A stretch of DNA of 64,000 nucleotides from Indioceanicola profundi (GTDB taxonomy: Bacteria; Pseudomonadota; Alphaproteobacteria; Azospirillales; Azospirillaceae). The position numbers were made by a program, and so were the translations under genes. Of this stretch, positions 37,713 to 47,571 are shown piece by piece (position 1 is the first letter of the stretch; every line of letters begins with the position of its first letter). The stretch spans positions 1,120,038 to 1,184,037 of the forward strand of contig NZ_CP030127.1 of assembly GCF_003568845.1 (NCBI RefSeq). Reading direction: 5' to 3'. The notes under the pieces are model-generated. The model had not been told where the DNA came from. It worked only from the letters and a program-made list of their open reading frames with translations, and made no database searches.

Positions 37713-38405
37713 ATGAGCAACCTCTATGGTCCGAGCCACCGCATGCTCCAGGACGCGCACGGAACGCGCCGGCTGGCCGACCGTCTCGAGGAGTTGGCGC
37801 ACGCGGAGTTCACGCCGGACGACCGCGCCTTCATCGAGAGCCGCCCGCTGCTGTTCCTCAGCACGGTGGATGAGCATGGCCGACCGACCGTGTCCTACAA
37901 GGGGGGTGCACCGGGCTTCGTCCAGATCACCGAGGATGGGGAGATCGCGTTTCCCAGCTATGACGGCAACGGCATGTTCCTGTCGTTGGGAAACATCCAG
38001 GCCAGCCCGCAGGTCGGATTGCTGTTCATCGATTTCGAACGCCCCCGCCGCTTGCGTGTGCAGGGCACGGCCCGGATCGTGGAGGGAGACCCGCTTCTGG
38101 CCTCCTATCCCGGCGCGCATCTTCTGGTACGTATCCGTCCCAGTCAGATCTTTGTGAATTGCGGACGCTATATCCATCGTTTCGCCGCAGCCGGCCTGGA
38201 ACTGTCGCCCCATGTTCCCGATGCGGCCGGATCGCAGCCTTTCCCGGCCTGGAAACGCATTGATCTGTTCCAGGATGCCCTTCCCCCAGGCGAAAAGCAT
38301 GCGGTGGCACAAAACGGCGGACCTATTCCGATTGCCGACTATCCGGGTGAGGAACTGCCGGCCTCGCATCCCGTCGAGGCTGCCGGCAGACCTCCCCGCC
38401 GCTAA
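37713..38405 (+). CDS. Pyridoxamine 5'-phosphate oxidase-fold protein
   Basis: 230 residues from ATG 37713 after ggaagag. The split-barrel flavin-binding core is recognisable in LLFLSTVDEHGRPTVSYKGG, followed by ASPQVGLLFIDFERPRRLR and VRIRPSQIFVNCGRYIHR. These PPOX-like proteins bind FMN, F420 or heme. Enzymatic substrate is unknown, and it is not the PdxH enzyme of vitamin B6 synthesis. The stop codon lies in the loop of a hairpin at 38389-38421. Confidence 0.8.
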   Translation: MSNLYGPSHRMLQDAHGTRRLADRLEELAHAEFTPDDRAFIESRPLLFLSTVDEHGRPTVSYKGGAPGFVQITEDGEIAFPSYDGNGMFLSLGNIQASPQVGLLFIDFERPRRLRVQGTARIVEGDPLLASYPGAHLLVRIRPSQIFVNCGRYIHRFAAAGLELSPHVPDAAGSQPFPAWKRIDLFQDALPPGEKHAVAQNGGPIPIADYPGEELPASHPVEAAGRPPRR

Positions 38406-38421
38406 GCGCAGCGGGGAGGTC
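38389..38421 (+). terminator. Hairpin overlapping the stop codon of the PPOX gene
   Basis: gacctccccgc (38389-38399) pairs perfectly with gcggggaggtc (38411-38421), 11 bp with an 11-nt loop holding the TAA. No T-run follows. Confidence 0.5.
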
Positions 38422-38558
38422 CGGCCTGCCCGTATGCATTCACCGCAGGCCCAATATTCCACATGCAGTTAACGTGAGATGTGAATTTCTATAGCGGCAT
38501 CGCTGTGGAACCGCTATTCCCGAGCACCTGTCTTCTTCCGCAGCCCGCTGCCCTGCCG

Positions 38559-39059
38559 ATGCCTCGCCGCTTCCGCTACCTGCTTGTACGCCATGAGGAA
38601 CGCCCCTCTTCCTTCCTGGTCGGGGCGAAGCAGGCCGTCGGCGGTGGATTGGCGATCGCCACCATCGGCGGGCTCGCCGGCGCCACGGAACTGCCTCTCC
38701 TCCTTGCGCCGTTCGGGGCAACCAGCGTCATCCTCTTCAGCGCGCCCGCAAGCCCCTTCGCCCAGCCGATCAATGTTCTGGTCGCCTATGTTCTGGCCAC
38801 GCTGACTTGCCTGCTGTTCGGCGCTTTTCTCCCGCCGCATTGGCTGGTCGCCGCGTCAGGCGTCGCGGTCGTAATGCTGCTCATGGCCTTGTTCCGCACG
38901 ACGCATCCGCCCGCTGGAGCCATACCGATCCTGCTGCTCGGCGGAACGCCGCCGGAGATGCTGCTCAAGACCGTGCCGCCTGGCGCCCTCTGTCTTGTGC
39001 TGGTCGCGATCCTCTACCACGCCCTGCCGCCCTCACCCGTGCAGTATCCGCGACGTTGA
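38559..39059 (+). CDS. HPP family integral membrane protein
   Basis: 166 residues from ATG 38559, or 192 from a GTG at 38481; neither has a strong ribosome site. Four hydrophobic segments are visible. The family motif THPPAGA lies in FRTTHPPAGAIPILLLGG. HPP proteins occur alone or fused to CBS domains, and some have been reported to carry nitrite into organelles or cells. No function is assigned here. Confidence 0.8.
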   Translation: MPRRFRYLLVRHEERPSSFLVGAKQAVGGGLAIATIGGLAGATELPLLLAPFGATSVILFSAPASPFAQPINVLVAYVLATLTCLLFGAFLPPHWLVAASGVAVVMLLMALFRTTHPPAGAIPILLLGGTPPEMLLKTVPPGALCLVLVAILYHALPPSPVQYPRR

Positions 39060-39082
39060 TCCAATGCGGGCGGACATGTCGG

Positions 39083-39121
39083 AAAGAAAAGGGGCATGCC
39101 GCCTCACGGCCGAACGCCCCT
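39083..39121 (-). terminator. Terminator of the thiolase/hydratase operon
   Basis: On the minus strand aggggc and gcccct enclose an inner ggcc/ggc stem, followed by ttttcttt. It lies 16 bp beyond the thiolase stop. Confidence 0.55.
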
Positions 39122-39136
39122 CGCCCGCAGTGAGGA

Positions 39137-40315
39137 TCACACCACCTCGAACAGGCCGGCAGCCCCCATGCCGCCGCCGACGCACATGGTGACGACCACG
39201 TACTTGGCCCCGCGGCGCCTGCCCTCGATCAGGGCATGGCCGGTGAGGCGGGCGCCGGACATGCCGTAGGGGTGGCCGACAGAGATGGCGCCGCCGTTGA
39301 CGTTCAGCCGGTCGTCGGGAATGCCCAGCTTGTCGCGGCAGTAGATCACCTGCACGGCGAAGGCCTCGTTCAGCTCCCAGAGCCCGATATCCTCGACCTT
39401 CAGCCCATGGGTCTTCAGCAGCTTGGGGATGGCGTAGACCGGGCCGATGCCCATCTCGTCCGGCTCCAGCCCGGCCACGGCCATGCCGCGATAGACGCCC
39501 AGCGGCTGCAAGCCGCGGCGGGCTGCCTCCCCCGCCTCCATCAGCACGGAGGCCGAGGCGCCGTCGGAGAGCTGGCTGGCATTGCCGGCCGTGATGAAGG
39601 CGTCGTCGCCCCGCACCGGCTTGAGGCTGGAGAGGCCTTCCAGCGTGGTATCGGGCCGGTTGCCCTCATCCTTGGAGATGGTCACCTCCTTGAAGGCGAC
39701 TTCCTTGGTCTGTTTGTCCATCACCCCCATGGTGGTGCTCATCGGAACGATTTCGGCATCGAAACGGCCGGCGGCCTGCGCGGCGGCCGTACGCTGCTGG
39801 CTTTGCAGGGCATATTCGTCCTGGCGCTCCCGGCTGATGCCGTAGCGCTTGGCCACCATTTCCGCCGTGTCGATCATCGGCATGTAGATGGCCGGATGCA
39901 TTTCCACCAGCGACGGGTCGCGGTCCACCCGGAACTTCTCGTTCTGGACCAGGCTGATGCTGTCCACGCCGCCGCCGACGGCAATGCCCATGCCGTCCAC
40001 GATGATCTGCTTGGCGGCCGTGGCGATGGCCATCAGGCCGCTGGCGCACTGGCGGTCGATGGACATGCCGGCCACGGTGACCGGCAGGCCGGCGCGGAGT
40101 GCCGCCAGCCGGGCGATGTTCGGGGACTGCACGCCCTGCTGCAAGGCGGCGCCGAAGACAACATCATCCACCTCCGCCCCTTCGATGCCGGCGCGTTCCA
40201 CCGCATGGCGGATGGCGTGCGCGGCCAGGGTCGGGGACGGGGTGGCGTTGAAGACGCCGCGATACGCCTTGCCGATCGGCGTGCGGGCGGTAGAGACGAT
40301 GACGGCTTCACGCAT
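39137..40315 (-). CDS. Acetyl-CoA acyltransferase (thiolase), PimB-like
   Basis: 392 residues. The active-site nucleophile is Cys90 in SIDRQCASG, with the base His in [14 protein letters not shown] and the second Cys in [17 protein letters not shown]. It cleaves 3-oxoacyl-CoA with CoA to acetyl-CoA and a shortened acyl-CoA, the last step of beta-oxidation. It lies 106 bp after the hydratase/dehydrogenase gene in the same leftward operon, controlled with the rightward acyl-CoA dehydrogenases by the IclR protein between them. Confidence 0.93.
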   Translation of the reverse strand: MREAVIVSTARTPIGKAYRGVFNATPSPTLAAHAIRHAVERAGIEGAEVDDVVFGAALQQGVQSPNIARLAALRAGLPVTVAGMSIDRQCASGLMAIATAAKQIIVDGMGIAVGGGVDSISLVQNEKFRVDRDPSLVEMHPAIYMPMIDTAEMVAKRYGISRERQDEYALQSQQRTAAAQAAGRFDAEIVPMSTTMGVMDKQTKEVAFKEVTISKDEGNRPDTTLEGLSSLKPVRGDDAFITAGNASQLSDGASASVLMEAGEAARRGLQPLGVYRGMAVAGLEPDEMGIGPVYAIPKLLKTHGLKVEDIGLWELNEAFAVQVIYCRDKLGIPDDRLNVNGGAISVGHPYGMSGARLTGHALIEGRRRGAKYVVVTMCVGGGMGAAGLFEVV

Positions 40316-40421
40316 GGGGTGGTTCCTCCCTGAAAGCGGCGGGCGCGGCTTCGGCGCCCGGTTCGTTGGCTTTCCCGCCCTTCCTCCGCCGAATGCGGAG
40401 GAAGGGCGGGCGCTGGCCGGC

Positions 40422-42500
40422 TCAGACGGCGTCCTTCAGGCTCCTGCCCTCGGCGACCAGCTTTTCCAGCAGCGGCGACGGCTTCCACCAGCGGTCGCCA
40501 TAGGCGGCGGCGTAGCCGCGGATCTTGTCCAGCGCGTTGGCGAGGCCGATGCTGTTCTCCGCCCAGAACATCGGGCCGCCGCGATAGGCCGGGAAGCCGT
40601 AGCCGTAGAGATAGACGATGTCGATGTCGCCGGCGCGGTAGGCCATGCCCTCGCGCAGCACCTCGCAGCCGATGTTGAACAGGGCCAGGAAGCAGCGCTC
40701 GATGATCTCCTCATCGGTGAAGCTCCGCTGCGGCAGCCCGACCTCCTCAACCACCTCCCGGATGAATTTGGCGGTGATGTCGGAGGGCTTCGGCGTGCGG
40801 TCGCCAGGGGCGTAGTCGTAGACGCCGGCCTGGGTCTTCTGGCCCATCCGGCCGGCTTCTACCAGCATGTCCGACATGCGGTAGGCATAGGGGTGCAGGC
40901 TGGCGGGATCGCGGTCCTTGCGGGATTTGTAGCCGATGTCCAGACCGGCGAGATCCATCATCTGGAACAGGCCCATCGGCATGCCGAACTTCACCAGGGC
41001 GGTGTCGACCTGTTGCGGCGTTGCTCCCTCCAGCACCAGGACATTCGCCTCGCGGGCATAGCCCTCCAGCATGCGGTTGCCGATGAAGCCGTGGCAGTTG
41101 CCGGCGACCACGCCGACCTTCCGGATCTTCTTGGCGACGTCCAGCGCCGTGGCCAGCACGTCCGGCGCGGTCTGCGCCCCGCGCACGATCTCCAGCAGCT
41201 TCATCACATTGGCCGGGCTGAAGAAATGCATGCCCAGCACATCCGCGGGGCGCTTCGTATAGCCGGCAATGGTGTCGATGGAGAGGTAGGAGGTGTTGGA
41301 GGCCAGCACCGCGCCCGGCTTCGCCACGCGGTCGAGCTGCTCGAACACCTTGTGCTTGACCTCCAGCGTCTCGAACACAGCCTCGATGATCAGGTCGGCA
41401 TCGCCGAGATCGTCATAGGACAGGGTGGGGGTGAGCAGGCCCATGCGCTGCTCCACCTGCTCCGCCGTCATGCGGCCCTTGGCGGCGGTGGCGTCGTAGT
41501 TCTTCCGGATCACGCCCAGGCCGCGGTCGACGGCCTCCTGGCTCATCTCCAGGATCGTGACCGGGATGCCGGCATTGGCGAAGTTCATGGCAATGCCGCC
41601 GCCCATGGTGCCGGCCCCGATCACCGCCACCTTCCGGACCTCCCGCGGCTTCACGTCCGCAGCCAGATTCGGAATCTTGGCGATCTGGCGCTCGGCGAAG
41701 AAGACATGCTGAAGGGCGCGGGCCTGGGGGTTGCGCAGGCAATCCATGAACAGCTCGCGCTCCCGCGCCATGCCCTCGTCGAAGGGCAGCGTGGCCGCCG
41801 CCTCCACCGCATCCACGATCCGCTGCGGGGAGTAGAGGTTGCGCTTCTGCTTGGCCGTGGCCTTGCGCGCCTCCTCGAAGAAGCCGGCGGGCACCGCCGG
41901 CATGGGCATGTCGCGCACCCGCCGGAGTTCCTGACCCACCAACTCACGGGCATAGGCGATGGCGGCGTCCAGCAGGTTGTCCTGCACCACCTTGTCCACC
42001 GCTCCCATCCCGGCCGCCTGCTCCGCCGAGATCGGATCGCCGGAGATCATCACCGGCAGGGCCGCTTCCGCCCCCGCCAGCCGCGGCAGGCGCTGCGTGC
42101 CGCCGGCCCCTGGCAGGATGCCCAGCTTCACCTCCGGCAGGCCGACCTTGGCGGTGGCCAGGGCGACGCGGGCGTGACAGCCCAGCGCCACCTCGAACCC
42201 GCCGCCAAGCGCGGTGCCGTGGATGGCGGCCACCAGCGGCTTGCCGAACCGGTCCATCTCCGCGATCACCTCCGGCAGGCCGGGCTCCTTCATGCCGCCG
42301 GCGAACTCGGTGATGTCGGCGCCGGCCATGGAGGTGCGGCCCTCGCAGGCGATCACCGCGGCCTTGACCGCATCGTTCCCCGCCGCCTGCTTCAGCCCGT
42401 CCACCAGCACCAGACGCACCGCGTGGCTGATGGCGTTGACGGGTGGGTTGTCGATCCAGATGATCCCGACATCGCCGCGCACCTCGAAACGACCGGCCAT
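40422..42500 (-). CDS. Enoyl-CoA hydratase / 3-hydroxyacyl-CoA dehydrogenase fusion (FadB/PimF-like)
   Basis: 692 residues. The N-terminal crotonase domain (~1-190) has the oxyanion-hole region [19 protein letters not shown] and the catalytic Glu in [20 protein letters not shown]. The dehydrogenase domain starts near 295 with the NAD motif [35 protein letters not shown] and [12 protein letters not shown] follow. It carries out the middle two steps of beta-oxidation. Domain order and length fit PimF and peroxisomal-type enzymes. It is the first gene of the leftward operon, starting 34 bp from an IclR-type site. Confidence 0.93.
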   Translation of the reverse strand: MAGRFEVRGDVGIIWIDNPPVNAISHAVRLVLVDGLKQAAGNDAVKAAVIACEGRTSMAGADITEFAGGMKEPGLPEVIAEMDRFGKPLVAAIHGTALGGGFEVALGCHARVALATAKVGLPEVKLGILPGAGGTQRLPRLAGAEAALPVMISGDPISAEQAAGMGAVDKVVQDNLLDAAIAYARELVGQELRRVRDMPMPAVPAGFFEEARKATAKQKRNLYSPQRIVDAVEAAATLPFDEGMARERELFMDCLRNPQARALQHVFFAERQIAKIPNLAADVKPREVRKVAVIGAGTMGGGIAMNFANAGIPVTILEMSQEAVDRGLGVIRKNYDATAAKGRMTAEQVEQRMGLLTPTLSYDDLGDADLIIEAVFETLEVKHKVFEQLDRVAKPGAVLASNTSYLSIDTIAGYTKRPADVLGMHFFSPANVMKLLEIVRGAQTAPDVLATALDVAKKIRKVGVVAGNCHGFIGNRMLEGYAREANVLVLEGATPQQVDTALVKFGMPMGLFQMMDLAGLDIGYKSRKDRDPASLHPYAYRMSDMLVEAGRMGQKTQAGVYDYAPGDRTPKPSDITAKFIREVVEEVGLPQRSFTDEEIIERCFLALFNIGCEVLREGMAYRAGDIDIVYLYGYGFPAYRGGPMFWAENSIGLANALDKIRGYAAAYGDRWWKPSPLLEKLVAEGRSLKDAV

Positions 42501-42534
42501 ACGCTTCCTCCCCTATATGCTGAATTGACTTTGA

Positions 42535-42560
42535 TTTCGCCATGCGAAACGATATTCCGC
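42535..42560. promoter_or_regulatory. Tripartite IclR-type operator, copy A
   Basis: tttcgc-cat-gcgaaa-cgata-ttccgc: a perfect inverted repeat plus a third half-site exactly 20 bp from the first. It lies between the divergent hydratase and iclR starts. The same arrangement recurs at 43483. Overlap with a TTGACT-like -35 of iclR (42526-42531) suggests autoregulation. Confidence 0.75.
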
Positions 42561-42618
42561 GTTTTGCAGGCACCTTAATCGGTGGCTATCGTCATTGCAA
42601 GCGGGCGACCGGCGGGGG

Positions 42619-43482
42619 ATGGAGATGCGGAAACGGACGGGGACGGCAGGGCAGACCGGCGGCGGAGGCGCCGCGATCGCCGAGGACGAGTTGGACTTAC
42701 ACTTGGCCGGCGAGGGCGGCGGCGACCGGCAGTTCGTGGTGGCACTGGCCCGCGGCCTCGAGATTCTGCGGGCCTTCACCCCGGCAGAGCCGTTGCTGGG
42801 CAACCAGGAGATCGCAGCCTATACGGGCCTGCCGAAACCCACCGTTTCCCGCCTCACCTACACCCTGACCCAGTTGGGTTACCTCACCTACCTTGAGCGG
42901 CTGGGGAAATACCAGTTGGGCGCACCGGTGCTGTCGCTGGGCTATCACGTGCTGCACGGAATGAATGTCCGGCAGATCGCCCGCCCCTATATGCAGGAGC
43001 TGGCGGAATACGCCGACGCCTCCGTCTCGCTGGGCAGCCGCGACCGGCTGGACATGGTGTATGTGGAGCATTGCCGGTCCAGCGCGCCGATCACGCTGCA
43101 CCTGGATACCGGCTCCCGCATTCCGCTGGCCACCACCGCCATGGGCCGCGCCCTGCTGGCCGGCCTGCCGGAGGAGGAGCGCGCCCCACTGATGGACCAG
43201 ATCGCCGCCAAGGAGCCCAAGGACTGGCCCCGCATCCGCGCCGGGATCGAGCAGGCGGTGGAGGATTACCGGACCCGCGGCTTCACCGTATCCCTGGGCG
43301 ACTGGCAGCGGGACGTGCATGCGGTGGGCGTGCCCTTCATCCCGGCAGACGGCTCCGGCATCATGGCCTTCAACTGCGGCGGCCCCTCCTACCTGCTGAG
43401 TCCGGAGCGGCTGGTGGAGAACCTGGGGCCGCGGCTGGCAGCGCTGGCCAAGACCATCTCCCTGGCCACCGGGGGTAAGTGA
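42619..43482 (+). CDS. IclR family regulator of the beta-oxidation cluster
   Basis: 287 residues from ATG 42619; ATG 42625 or TTG 42595 are possible. After a Gly-rich N-terminal tail, a winged helix-turn-helix at ~45-105 reads LGNQEIAAYTGLPKPTVSRL. The effector domain (GYHVLHGMNVRQIARPYMQEL onward) ends at ~285. PcaU/PobR-like members usually activate catabolic genes in response to an acid or its CoA ester. The gene sits between two divergent catabolic operons, each preceded by the same TTTCGC-N3-GCGAAA site, so it most likely controls both and itself. Confidence 0.9.
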   Translation: MEMRKRTGTAGQTGGGGAAIAEDELDLHLAGEGGGDRQFVVALARGLEILRAFTPAEPLLGNQEIAAYTGLPKPTVSRLTYTLTQLGYLTYLERLGKYQLGAPVLSLGYHVLHGMNVRQIARPYMQELAEYADASVSLGSRDRLDMVYVEHCRSSAPITLHLDTGSRIPLATTAMGRALLAGLPEEERAPLMDQIAAKEPKDWPRIRAGIEQAVEDYRTRGFTVSLGDWQRDVHAVGVPFIPADGSGIMAFNCGGPSYLLSPERLVENLGPRLAALAKTISLATGGK

Positions 43483-43508
43483 TTTCGCACAGCGAAAGAC
43501 ATTTTCGC
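43483..43508. promoter_or_regulatory. Tripartite IclR-type operator, copy B
   Basis: tttcgc-aca-gcgaaa-gacat-tttcgc: all three half-sites are perfect, with spacing identical to copy A. It begins at the first base after the iclR stop and ends 5 bp before the -35 of the acyl-CoA dehydrogenase operon, a geometry expected for activation. Confidence 0.8.
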
Positions 43509-43513
43509 AGATA

Positions 43514-43542
43514 TTGACGCGCCGCCGAACCCTGGCTAGGGT
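43514..43542 (+). promoter_or_regulatory. Promoter of the acyl-CoA dehydrogenase operon
   Basis: -35 TTGACG and a weak -10 TAGGGT are spaced 17 bp. The poor -10 and adjacent operator fit an activator-dependent promoter. Confidence 0.55.
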
Positions 43543-43580
43543 CGAGGAAAATCAAAGAGCGGCGCTACGGGAGGCAACGC

Positions 43581-44777
43581 ATGGACCTGAACTACACCGC
43601 CGACGAGCTGGCCTTCGCCGAGGAGGTCCGCCAGTGGGTGCGGGCCAACCTGCCGCCGGAGACCAGGCACCGGGTGCTGCACCATATCCGGCTGGAAAAG
43701 CAGGATTTCGTGAACTGGCAGGCCAAGCTGGCGGAGCGCGGCTGGGGTGCTCCAGCCTGGCCGGAGCAGTATGGCGGAACCAGGTGGACGTCGGTGCAGA
43801 AGCACCTGTTCGAGGAAATCCTTGCTGAGGAGGGCGCGCCCCCGGCGATCCCCTTCGGCCTCGGCATGATCGGTCCCGTGCTGATCGCCTTCGGCAGCGA
43901 AGCGCAGAAGCAGCGCTATCTGCCCCGCATCCTGACCATGGAGGATTGGTGGTGCCAGGGCTTCTCCGAGCCCGGCTCCGGCTCCGACCTCGCCTCGCTG
44001 CGCACTAGGGCGGTGCTGGACGGGGATGAGTGGGTGATCACCGGGCAGAAGACCTGGACCACCATGGCCCAGCACGCGAACATGATCTTCGTGCTGGCCC
44101 GCACCGATCCGGCGGCGAAGCCCCAGAAGGGCATTTCCATGTTCCTGATGGACATGGCGACCCCCGGCGTCACCGTGCGCCCTATCATCACCATCGACGG
44201 GGAGCATGAGGTCAACGAGGTGTTCTTCGACGATGTGCGCATCCCGAAGGACGCCATTGTCGGTGAGCCGGGCAAGGGCTGGACCTATGCTAAGTTCCTG
44301 CTGAGCCATGAGCGCACCGGCATCGCCCGCATCGGCCGCTCCAAGGCGGAGCTGAAGCGGCTGAAGCACATCGCCTCGGAAGAGACCGTGGAGGGCGTGC
44401 CCTTGATCAGGACCCCCGGCTTCGCGGCGAAGATTGCCGCCCTGGAGATCGAGCTGACGGCGCTGGAACTGACCAATCTGCGCATGATCGCGGCCGAAAA
44501 GGCCGGCCAGGCACCGGGGGTGGAAGCCAACATGCTGAAGATCAAGGGCTCCGAAATCCAGCAGACCCTGACCGAGCTGATGATGGAGGCGGTCGGTCCT
44601 TACGCCCTGCCCTTCAATCCGGAAGCCCGGGAGCCGGGCTGGAACGGAGAACCCATCGGCCCGGACTACGCCGCCCCGCTGGCGCCGGACTATTTCAACT
44701 ACCGCAAGGTCACGATCTACGGCGGCTCCAACGAAATCCAGCGCAACATCCTGGCGAAGGCGAAGCTGGGGCTTTAG
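43581..44777 (+). CDS. Acyl-CoA dehydrogenase, large-subunit type (PimC-like)
   Basis: 398 residues from an ATG after gggaggc. FAD-enzyme motifs are present: GFSEPGSGSDLASLRTRA, VITGQKTWTT and, at the end, YGGSNEIQRNILAK. The extended loop before the C-terminus (NPEAREPGWNGEPIGPD) is typical of the pimeloyl-CoA dehydrogenase large subunit, about 396 residues in Rhodopseudomonas. It introduces the alpha-beta double bond into an acyl- or dicarboxylyl-CoA, probably as a heteromer with the next gene's product. Confidence 0.9.
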   Translation: MDLNYTADELAFAEEVRQWVRANLPPETRHRVLHHIRLEKQDFVNWQAKLAERGWGAPAWPEQYGGTRWTSVQKHLFEEILAEEGAPPAIPFGLGMIGPVLIAFGSEAQKQRYLPRILTMEDWWCQGFSEPGSGSDLASLRTRAVLDGDEWVITGQKTWTTMAQHANMIFVLARTDPAAKPQKGISMFLMDMATPGVTVRPIITIDGEHEVNEVFFDDVRIPKDAIVGEPGKGWTYAKFLLSHERTGIARIGRSKAELKRLKHIASEETVEGVPLIRTPGFAAKIAALEIELTALELTNLRMIAAEKAGQAPGVEANMLKIKGSEIQQTLTELMMEAVGPYALPFNPEAREPGWNGEPIGPDYAAPLAPDYFNYRKVTIYGGSNEIQRNILAKAKLGL

Positions 44778-44840
44778 CCCCCATGGCAACGCACGAAGAA
44801 AAAGCCGCAGCAGGCAAGGGACGAGGGAGCGCACACCACC

Positions 44841-45983
44841 ATGGACTTCAACCTGACCGAAACGCAGCAGATGCTGCGCGATACCGCCGACCGGCTGATC
44901 CGCGAACGCTACGGCTTCGAGCAGCGGGCGAAGATCCTGAAGTCGCCGGACGGCTTCTCCCGCGGGATGTGGGCGACCTTCGCCGAGCTGGGACTGCTGG
45001 CCATCGAGGTGCCGGAGGAGTTTGGCGGCATCGGCGGCACCTTCCAGGATGTCGCCATCGTGCTGGAAGCCTTCGGCCGCGGCATGGTGGTGGAGCCCTT
45101 CATCCCCACCGCCGTGCTGGGCGCCGGGCTGATCAATGCCGCGGGCACCCAGGAGCAGAAGGCGGAGCTGCTGCCGCGCATCGCGGAAGGCGGGCTGTTC
45201 GTGGCCTTCGGTCATGGCGAGCCGAAGAGCCGCTATGCCCTGGCCTACATCGCCACGCGGGCGGTGGCGGAGGGCGACGGCTTCACCCTGACCGGCGAGA
45301 AGGCGGTGGTGCTGGGCGGCGACTGCGCCGACCTGTTCATCGTCTCCGCCCGCACGGCCGGCGCCGCCGGTGAGCGGGACGGGCTGTCCCTGTTCCTGGT
45401 GCCGCGGGAGGCGGACGGGCTTTCGGTGCGGGGCTATCCCACGGTGGACGGCACCCGCGCGGCCGAGGTCTCACTACAAGGCGTCAAGGTTTCCCGCTCC
45501 GCCCTGCTGGGGGCGGAGGGCGGCGCCCTGCCCTTGATCGAGCAGGCCGTGGACCGCGGCATCGCGGCACTCTGCGCGGAGGCGGTCGGGGCCATGGAGG
45601 CACTGAACGAGCAGACGCTGGACTATCTGAAGACCCGCACCCAGTTCGGCGTGCCCATCGGCAGCTTCCAGGTTTTGCAGCACCATATGGTGGACATGTA
45701 CATTGCCCATGAGCAGGCCCGGTCCATGGCGATCCTGGCGGCCGACCGCGCCGACAGCCCTGACGCGCTGGCGCGGGCCAAGGCCATCTCCGCCGCCAAG
45801 GTGCAGATCGGCAAGTCCGCCCGCCATATCGGGCAGCAGGCGGTGCAGATGCATGGCGGCATCGGCATCACCATGGAGTACAGCGCCGGCCATCTGTTCA
45901 AGCGATTGACCACCATCGACCGCACCTTCGGCGACGCCGACTTCCATCTGGCCCGCTATGCCGAGCTGAGCGCCGCCGCCTGA
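44841..45983 (+). CDS. Acyl-CoA dehydrogenase, small-subunit type (PimD-like)
   Basis: 380 residues, 63 bp after its partner. The N-terminus MDFNLTETQQMLRDTADRLIRERYGFEQR and AFGHGEPKSRYAL are like PimD-type subunits; the usual FTEP motif is altered to AFGHGEP. The C-terminal motif QMHGGIGITMEYSAGHLFKR is intact. In such pairs one subunit often keeps the catalytic base while the other shapes the FAD site. Same length as pimeloyl-CoA dehydrogenase small subunit. Confidence 0.9.
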   Translation: MDFNLTETQQMLRDTADRLIRERYGFEQRAKILKSPDGFSRGMWATFAELGLLAIEVPEEFGGIGGTFQDVAIVLEAFGRGMVVEPFIPTAVLGAGLINAAGTQEQKAELLPRIAEGGLFVAFGHGEPKSRYALAYIATRAVAEGDGFTLTGEKAVVLGGDCADLFIVSARTAGAAGERDGLSLFLVPREADGLSVRGYPTVDGTRAAEVSLQGVKVSRSALLGAEGGALPLIEQAVDRGIAALCAEAVGAMEALNEQTLDYLKTRTQFGVPIGSFQVLQHHMVDMYIAHEQARSMAILAADRADSPDALARAKAISAAKVQIGKSARHIGQQAVQMHGGIGITMEYSAGHLFKRLTTIDRTFGDADFHLARYAELSAAA

Positions 45984-46000
45984 CCCGGAGGACCCGACCC

Positions 46001-47137
46001 ATGCCGCTGGACCTGAGCTTCGCCACCACCCGCGGCCTGACGGCACGGCCGGGCGCCGCCCGCGATCTGGCCGCCATCCTGCGCCCGCTGGACACGCGTC
46101 ATTTGCTGGTGGTCACCGACCGCGGGGTGGTGAAGGCCGGCCTGCTGAAGGAGCCGCTGGCGGCGCTGGAGCGGGCCAGCATCCGGACCACCGTGTATGA
46201 CGCCGTGGTCGCCGACCCGCCCTTTCATGTGGTCCAGGCCGCGGCGGATGCTGCCCTGGCCGCCGGGGTGGATGGCGTGCTGGGCTTCGGCGGCGGCAGC
46301 CCCATGGATGTGGCGAAGCTGGTGGCGGTGCTGGCGGGCTCACCCCAGACGCTGGACACCATGTACGGGATGGGACAGGTCACCGGTCCCCGTCTGCCGC
46401 TGGTTCTGGTGCCCACCACGGCCGGCACCGGGTCGGAGGTGACGCCCATCGCCATCGTCACAACCGGCGAGTCGGAGAAGAAGGGCGTCGTCTCCCCCGT
46501 TCTGCTGCCCGATGCCGCCGTGCTGGACCCGGAGCTGCTGCTGGGCCTGCCGAAGCCGGTCACGGCCGCCACCGGCATCGACGCCATGGTGCATGCCATC
46601 GAGGCCTATACCAGCCGGCACAAGAAGAACCCGATCTCCGACGCGCTGGCGCGCGAGGCGCTGATCCTGCTGGCCCGCGGCCTGCCCCGTGCCTGGGCCG
46701 ATGGATCGGACCTGGAGGCGCGCAGCGATACCGCGCTCGGCTCCTGCCTTGCCGGCATCGCCTTCGCGAACGCGCCGGTGGCGGCGGTGCATGCCCTGGC
46801 CTATCCGGTCGGGGCCCGGTTCCATGTTCCCCACGGTGTTTCGAACAGCCTGGTGCTGCCGCATGTGCTGCGCTTCAACATGGAGGGGGCGGCCGGGCTC
46901 TATGCGGAGCTGGCTCCGCTGATCGACGTCAAGCAGAGCGGCCAGCCGCTGCCGGAACTGATGGCTTCCCTGGCCCGCGAGCTGGAGGTGCCGCTACGCC
47001 TGCGCGATGTCGGCATCGGGGAGGAAGACCTGCCCCATCTGGCCCGCGATTCCATGAACCAGACCCGTCTGCTGGTGAACAACCCGCGGGAGGTGGCGGA
47101 GGCGGATGCCCTGGCCATCTACCGGGAGGCGTTCTGA
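46001..47137 (+). CDS. Iron-containing (group III) alcohol dehydrogenase
   Basis: 378 residues, 17 bp after the dehydrogenase. The nucleotide motif [13 protein letters not shown] and the strand [13 protein letters not shown] are characteristic. Metal ligands are in [12 protein letters not shown] and, downstream, [11 protein letters not shown] and [15 protein letters not shown]. It would interconvert an alcohol and an aldehyde with NAD(P). Its presence suggests the pathway starts from, or passes through, an alcohol or hydroxy acid. This gene is not part of the classical pim operon. Confidence 0.9.
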   Translation: MPLDLSFATTRGLTARPGAARDLAAILRPLDTRHLLVVTDRGVVKAGLLKEPLAALERASIRTTVYDAVVADPPFHVVQAAADAALAAGVDGVLGFGGGSPMDVAKLVAVLAGSPQTLDTMYGMGQVTGPRLPLVLVPTTAGTGSEVTPIAIVTTGESEKKGVVSPVLLPDAAVLDPELLLGLPKPVTAATGIDAMVHAIEAYTSRHKKNPISDALAREALILLARGLPRAWADGSDLEARSDTALGSCLAGIAFANAPVAAVHALAYPVGARFHVPHGVSNSLVLPHVLRFNMEGAAGLYAELAPLIDVKQSGQPLPELMASLARELEVPLRLRDVGIGEEDLPHLARDSMNQTRLLVNNPREVAEADALAIYREAF

Positions 47138-47571
47138 TGTCCAAGGCCCCGCCGCCGGGGCGGGAGACGTTCAGTGCGTTCATGCCCATCCACACCCGCT
47201 GGATGGACAATGACGTCTACGGCCATGTGAACAACGTGGTCTATTACGCCTATTTCGACACGGCGGTGAACGGGTACCTGATCCGGGAAGGCATGCTGGA
47301 CATCCATGACGGCGCCGTCATCGGGCTGGTGGTGGAGACCGGCTGCCGCTACTTCGCCTCCGTCGCCTTTCCCGACGAGCTGGAGGCCGGCATCGCCGTG
47401 GCCCATATCGGCACCAGCAGCGTGCGCTACGAGGTCGGCATCTTCCGCAAGGGCGAGGCCACGGCCGCCGCAGCCGGCCACTTCATCCACGTCTATGTGG
47501 GCCGCGACACCCGCCGGCCCATCGCCCTGCCCGACCCGTTCCGGGCGGCGCTGGAGCGGCTTCAGCGCTGA
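47137..47571 (+). CDS. Acyl-CoA thioesterase (4HBT hotdog fold)
   Basis: 144 residues; its ATG shares the last base of the previous stop (TGATG). The hotdog signature [24 protein letters not shown] contains the catalytic Asp ([10 protein letters not shown]), as in 4-hydroxybenzoyl-CoA thioesterase and YbgC. It likely hydrolyses an acyl-CoA intermediate, which would prevent CoA depletion if the pathway stalls. Last gene of the IclR-controlled rightward operon. Confidence 0.88.
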   Translation: MSKAPPPGRETFSAFMPIHTRWMDNDVYGHVNNVVYYAYFDTAVNGYLIREGMLDIHDGAVIGLVVETGCRYFASVAFPDELEAGIAVAHIGTSSVRYEVGIFRKGEATAAAAGHFIHVYVGRDTRRPIALPDPFRAALERLQR

